Source: Fen-178 sp049516835 (GTDB taxonomy: Bacteria > Acidobacteriota > Terriglobia > Bryobacterales > Bryobacteraceae). Taken from it: a stretch of DNA of 26,862 bases. Below are positions 23,925 through 26,862 of the stretch, in pieces. The DNA lies in assembly GCA_049516835.1 (NCBI GenBank), contig JBEKSR010000124.1, positions 1 through 26,862 on the forward strand, written 5' to 3'. The stretch's first letter is position 1. Each line of letters opens with the position of its first letter. Under the pieces are notes generated by a model. That model did not search any database. It saw only the letters and a list, made by a program, of their open reading frames with translations, and was not told the DNA's origin. The position numbers and the translations under genes are program-made.

Positions 23925-24228
23925 TCCATTTTGGACTCTCCAGCACGGTCAGTATATACCCAGCCGCCATCTCTTGGTCCTGCGAGTTGCGTCTCTTCGG
24001 CTGGAAGCCGCCTTCGGCTGCACCAAAGTCCCACTTTCGACCTTTCGCGGGACAACAAAACCTGCGAGTCCCATCTTTCCAGCACGTTCCATGGACACCT
24101 CTCCGTCGCTTGCCTCCTTTTTCTTTGATCTTCGCTACACACAGCCTCCGCGTACCCCGTGGCCATCGGTAAGGCGGCGATCCTTCCCACCATCGCCCCG
24201 AACAGCCGCCTAGTCAGATGGCTCTCCG
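23925..24228 (-). repeat. Diverged duplicated block, copy B
   Basis: Partner of the block at 22985-23285, offset by about 932-943 bases, so small insertions separate them. The minus-strand frame here reads ARCYWLMLAESHLTRRLFG and GRIAALPMATGYAEA, longer than in copy A, suggesting the relic of an unknown gene. The block precedes an Ig-like exported protein here, and a Sel1 fragment in copy A. Confidence 0.6.
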
Positions 24229-24716
24229 CCAGCATCAGCCAGTAGCACCGGGCATGCTTGACACGCGCCGGCCATCAGAAAGTTATCAGCAACTGCTCAA
24301 AATGGAAATGCAGGATAAGAGCAATCCGAGCGCGGCGCAACTGAAACCCAGCCGCGACGGACCGTGCGGAATGATAAGTCCTTAGGGTTGTATCGGGAGT
24401 GCGCCGGCGACGTAAAGGTGGGGAGCAAGACAAGGCCGATCGCCGGCGCATTCCCGATACAACCACTTGCACTAAACCGCTGGCACGGGCCTATGGGGAT
24501 TGGTTTCCGGCGTGCTACACAGTTGGCCGCCATCGGGGAGGGGTTGGACTGACGCGGAGGGCGGCGTTGGATGGATCGCGCTTGAGAATGTTGCCGGAAA
24601 GAGGCCGGTCACAGGCTGTTCCGATTTCAAGATGAGGCGCGGCGACACACGTCGTCTCTGTCCGCGAGCGCGGAACCTGGCTCGGCGAAGAACTCGGGCC
24701 GCGACCATCATGCTTT
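24229..24716. other. Gap without a supported gene, containing a large inverted repeat
   Basis: No frame here shows family motifs. It contains the 25-bp inverted repeat at 24386-24464 and lies on the 3' side of the IS91-type transposase fragment, so part of it may be the end of that element. Confidence 0.4.
24386..24464. repeat. 25-bp inverted repeat with 29-base loop
   Basis: Arms 24386-24410 (GGTTGTATCGGGAGTG and on to CCGGCGA) and 24440-24464 pair with a single mismatch, which is a G-U pair in RNA on one strand. The loop is 29 bases and not T-rich. It lies about 250 bases beyond the stop of the transposase fragment. Candidates are a transposon end, a small non-autonomous element, or a strong RNA hairpin. 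Confidence 0.75.
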
Positions 24717-25050
24717 CTACGAAGTGTCCAAGGGCGGCGTTTGGCGCGGCGTCGCCGTGGGCCGCAATCGCTCCGCGGGGCGCGATTCGATTACATGGAG
24801 ATGTCCTGCCCCGCAAACCGGACAGACCGCTTCGCAGCGTTCGACGATGTCTGGCGGAGCGGTCCATGGCGGCGGCAGCTCCCGGCAGCGCTTGACCATC
24901 GCCCGGCGGTTGCGGTTTGACAGAAACCCGAAATGCCGGATCTTCACGAAGCCGCCGGGCAGCACGCGCAGCAGGAAGCGGCGAATGAACTCGACGGCAT
25001 CCAGGGGCATCTCTTTGATCTGGTCATGGTCTTTCGAGTCCCGCCGCCGA
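24717..25050 (-). pseudogene. IS91-family transposase, C-terminal fragment
   Basis: The frame encodes KDHDQIKEMPLDAVEFIRRF, then VLPGGFVKIRHFGFLSNRNR and a CPVCG zinc pair before the end: the C-terminal part of IS91/IS801-type transposases, where the motif reads M-x-L-x-A-x-EFIRRFLLHVLPxGFxxIRHxGF. The N-terminal zinc domain and the HUH/Y2 catalytic motifs are absent, so it cannot transpose. IS91 elements move by rolling circle and may carry neighbouring DNA, which fits the mixed content of this region. Confidence 0.85.
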
Positions 25051-25416
25051 ATTTGCGGGCTCCGCGCATTCCCTGGAGGAGCGCCCCATGGTGTGGCTGG
25101 GGCAAACCGGAACGCCGTGGAATGCCGGCGCAAGCCGAACAGGTGCCCGAAGAGCGGCATGGTCACCGCCGCCATGGCGCTCCACGACCCCGTGCCCGCT
25201 CCGGCGAGCAGTCCGGCATGGTCCGGCCGAGTAAACGTTGGGCAGCCGGGGGACCACCGCAAACGCCAGGGTGAGCGCCGCGCAGCAGGCGAGCATCCGC
25301 CGCAACGCCGCCACGCGCGGCTGCCCGCTGAGCCCCGTCTCCCGCAAAATCGCCGGCAGCCAGCGTGCGCCATCTCTCCCCGCTCGCGGGCATAAGCTCA
25401 GAGGGCACCCCACACA
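25051..25416. other. Gap upstream of the DUF507 gene; possible membrane-protein relic
   Basis: On the minus strand, two frames carry short protein-like pieces (RMLACCAALTLAFAVVPRLP, then TGSWSAMAAVTMPLFGHLFG), which could be one broken membrane-protein gene with a frameshift near 25210. I cannot name a family, and neither piece has a start and ribosome-binding site. It is best treated as non-coding or degraded DNA. Confidence 0.25.
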
Positions 25417-25425
25417 TGTTAAACT
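25417..25425 (+). promoter_or_regulatory. Candidate extended -10 (TGTTAAACT) before the DUF507 gene
   Basis: TG, one base, then TAAACT, 19 bases before the ATG at 25445. The same TGnTAAACTA string precedes the Trm112-like gene. No good -35 is seen, which is compatible with an extended -10 promoter. Confidence 0.4.
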
Positions 25426-25444
25426 ACGCTTTCGACCCCATAGA

Positions 25445-26035
25445 ATGCTGCTTGCAAGAGAATTTGTTGCGTACCTCTCCCGGCAACTGGTCAGGAGGCT
25501 GATGCCCGGCGTCATCGAGACCACCGCTCCCGACCTCGTGGCACAGAAGATCGCCGAAGTCATCACCCAGGAACTGGCCATTGAAGATCGTCTGAACGAC
25601 GAGGTGCGCGACCTGCTCAGCCAGTACAGCGACTACATGCGCCGCGAAAGCGTCAGCTACCAGGAGATGTTCCGCCGCATCAAGAACACGCTTATCTCGC
25701 AGCGCAAAGTCATCCGCGCCTCCGGCCGCGACACCGGCGACGCCATGAAGCTCTCGCGCGACAAAGTCACCGACATGTCCCACCGGATCGTCGAGATGCT
25801 GCGCAAGAGCCGCGAGCTGCGCCTCAAGGACAAAGACCCCAACAACGTGCGCCTGGAAATTCTCCGCCACATGACGGAGCTGCTGATGGTGGAGGACAAG
25901 GTGGACCGCGCCTCGCGCCAGAAGATCCGCTCGCAGAAACGCGAAGTTCCCGAAGGCAGCGAGGAGTGGGACCTGCTGCACCGGCGCTACTACTCCGAGG
26001 AGCTCAAGAAGCTGGGCATCGACCTGGGCAGATAG
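25445..26035 (+). CDS. DUF507-family protein
   Basis: The 196-residue product is charged and largely helical, without signal peptide or membrane segment: MLLAREFVAYLSRQLVRRL, then DRLNDEVRDLLSQYSDYM, a KNTLISQRKVI segment, and the C-terminal motif EEWDLLHRRYYSEELKKLGI. This matches DUF507, a family of cytoplasmic proteins in acidobacteria, deltaproteobacteria and relatives, which has no established function. DUF507 proteins are often about 90 residues per unit; here two related halves seem to be joined (the VRDLLSQY and VEDKVDRAS helices), consistent with the double-length form. The ATG 25445 is chosen by the family N-terminus. It converges with the next gene, one base apart. Confidence 0.85.
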   Translation: MLLAREFVAYLSRQLVRRLMPGVIETTAPDLVAQKIAEVITQELAIEDRLNDEVRDLLSQYSDYMRRESVSYQEMFRRIKNTLISQRKVIRASGRDTGDAMKLSRDKVTDMSHRIVEMLRKSRELRLKDKDPNNVRLEILRHMTELLMVEDKVDRASRQKIRSQKREVPEGSEEWDLLHRRYYSEELKKLGIDLGR

Positions 26036-26036
26036 C

Positions 26037-26528
26037 TCAGCGCTTGTAGCCAATCATTCTGAGGAACGCCCGCCGCTTCTCCGCGTCTTCGGCGGTCTCC
26101 ACGCCCTTGGGCGGGAAGCCGTCGATCACGCCCAGCACGCCGCGCCCCTGTTGGCTTTCCGCCACCACCGCCTGCGCCGGGTTGGCGGTGGCGCAGAAGA
26201 TCGAGCACACCTCGGGGACGTCTTGGATTCGTCCCAGCACGTTGATGGGGTAGCCTTCGCGCATGGCTACCACGAATATGTGGCCGGCCGCGATCGCCGT
26301 GGCGTTGCGCGCGGCCAGCGCCTGGAGCGCGTCGTCGTTGCCATCCACGCGCGTCAGGCATGGCCCCGAAGCCTCGTTGAACGCCACCCCGAACTTGATC
26401 TGAGGGACGGAATTCACGATGGCCTCGTAAACGTCCTCGACCGTCTTGATGAAGTGCGTCTGGCCAAGAATCAGGTTTCCGCCCTCGGGAATCTCGAGCG
26501 GCACAATCTTCAGTTCCATAAACGCCAT
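26037..26528 (-). CDS. Adenosine-specific kinase-family protein (PF04008)
   Basis: The 163-residue product matches the family first described from archaea: FIKTVEDVYEAIVNSVPQIK, FGVAFNEASGPCLTRVDGND, NATAIAAGHIFVVAMREGYP, NVPEV-like VPEVCSIFCATANP, then GRGVLGVIDGFPPKGVE and FLRMIGYKR at the end. All conserved blocks are present at normal length. The family is annotated as adenosine-binding or adenosine-specific kinase from structural and binding data; the physiological reaction is not settled. It starts at 26528 or at the Met three residues later and converges with the DUF507 gene with one base between stop codons. Confidence 0.92.
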   Translation of the reverse strand: MAFMELKIVPLEIPEGGNLILGQTHFIKTVEDVYEAIVNSVPQIKFGVAFNEASGPCLTRVDGNDDALQALAARNATAIAAGHIFVVAMREGYPINVLGRIQDVPEVCSIFCATANPAQAVVAESQQGRGVLGVIDGFPPKGVETAEDAEKRRAFLRMIGYKR

Positions 26529-26593
26529 CCTACTCCGCTGCGCCGCCAGGCGCCACGGCCGCCGCGGGCCACGGAGTCCGTCGAAGAGAATTT

Positions 26594-26745
26594 ACCGCAG
26601 AGGCGCAGAGACGCAGAGGAAAACAAAGCGTAAGAAAGAGGATCTAGGAAAGTGGGGAAGGTGCGTCTTGCCCGGGAATTTGGAGAGCGCAGAGATGGCA
26701 GAGAGCGCCGAGAAAATCTTCTTGAGTTCTCTGCGTCTCAGCGGT
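26594..26745. repeat. GCAGAG-rich dispersed repeat element with inverted ends
   Basis: 26594-26620 is a run of CGCAGAG units (ACCGCAGAGGCGCAGAGACG and on). 26727-26745 (TTCTCTGCGTCTCAGCGGT) is its inverse, 16 of 19 bases complementary. Between are further GCAGAG and GAGAGCG strings. The arrangement resembles the CGCAGAG-type intergenic repeats scattered in many environmental genomes. No frame in it is convincing. Confidence 0.6.
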
Positions 26746-26770
26746 CGTGAGAAAAAATCAATCATTTCTC

Positions 26771-26799
26771 TTGACTAGCGATAACGCTAGTGTTATCAT
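26771..26799 (+). promoter_or_regulatory. Strong promoter with embedded palindromic operator
   Basis: TTGACT (26771-26776), 17 bases, TATCAT (26794-26799). Two overlapping palindromes fill the spacer: CTAGCG-4-CGCTAG (26775-26790) and GATAAC-6-GTTATC (26780-26797, near-perfect at the centre as well). The predicted start of transcription is at or next to the A of the ATG at 26806. Confidence 0.75.
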
Positions 26800-26805
26800 C
26801 GTTTC

Positions 26806-26862
26806 ATGGGTTACCTCTCCAAAGTCCAACTCATCCAACGCGCCAACCAGACCCGCCAGTTC
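26806..26862 (+). CDS. AbrB/MazE-like DNA-binding protein, N-terminal 19 codons only
   Basis: The frame ATG-GGT-TAC reads MGYLSKVQLIQRANQTRQF and runs off the window. The K-V-Q-x-I-x-R pattern followed by a Q-F/W position resembles the first strand of small AbrB-like proteins found next to transposases or toxins. The strong promoter with an operator overlapping it supports a self-regulated small gene. No Shine-Dalgarno is present, in keeping with a leaderless message. The family is a guess from 19 residues. Confidence 0.5.
   Translation, partial: MGYLSKVQLIQRANQTRQF

Overview
The window is high-GC bacterial chromosome and most likely comes from an acidobacterium of the Solibacter/Bryobacterales type. 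The best taxonomic hint is the 1007-residue exported beta-propeller protein at 7484-10507, whose C-terminal third matches the domain I recognise as the Solibacter-type C-terminal family (TIGR03437). Msb/heptosyltransferase-type envelope genes fit a Gram-negative cell. The assignment is inference from families; no rRNA or tRNA gene is present.

Layout. 351-3270 (minus): RNase R followed by an overlapping formylglycine-generating-enzyme-like gene. 3416-6073 (plus): a compact operon of purC, a CvpA-family membrane protein, a Fis-type DNA-binding protein, a phosphoglycolate-phosphatase-like HAD enzyme and a 58-residue zinc-ribbon protein, mostly joined by 4-base ATGA overlaps. 6153-10507 (plus): a periplasmic S41/CtpA-like protein lacking its catalytic Lys, and the large propeller protein. 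10519-12276 (minus): cytochrome c, a membrane-anchored coiled-coil protein and a GT2 glycosyltransferase. 12300-19568 (plus): eda, a Trm112-like protein, a GT9 glycosyltransferase, msbA, yicC, gmk, rpoZ, coaBC and a family-4 uracil-DNA glycosylase; the yicC-gmk-rpoZ-coaBC order is widely conserved in bacteria.

19573-25444 is different: an accessory, decaying stretch. It holds a VapBC-like pair with a nonsense codon in the antitoxin and a missing acidic residue in the toxin, a BrnT toxin gene with an internal deletion and frameshift, a DUF4410-like exported protein, a Sel1-repeat gene with near-identical 108-bp DNA repeats plus a broken paralogue, two copies of a roughly 300-bp diverged block, a 25-bp inverted repeat and the 3' fragment of an IS91-family transposase. 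25445-26528 returns to ordinary genes (DUF507, adenosine-specific kinase), and the window ends in the first 19 codons of an AbrB/MazE-like gene behind a strong promoter with an embedded palindrome.

The most interesting signals are: (i) a family of GC-rich palindromes, two copies of which lie in unrelated genes (GT9 and uracil-DNA glycosylase) in the same reading frame, each encoding AGGTACPT, with a 99-bp composite relative between yicC and gmk; (ii) an apparent internal deletion plus frameshift in yicC; (iii) an S41 protease homologue with Ser kept but Lys and Gln replaced; and (iv) a promoter at the right edge that predicts a leaderless, self-repressed antitoxin-like transcript.
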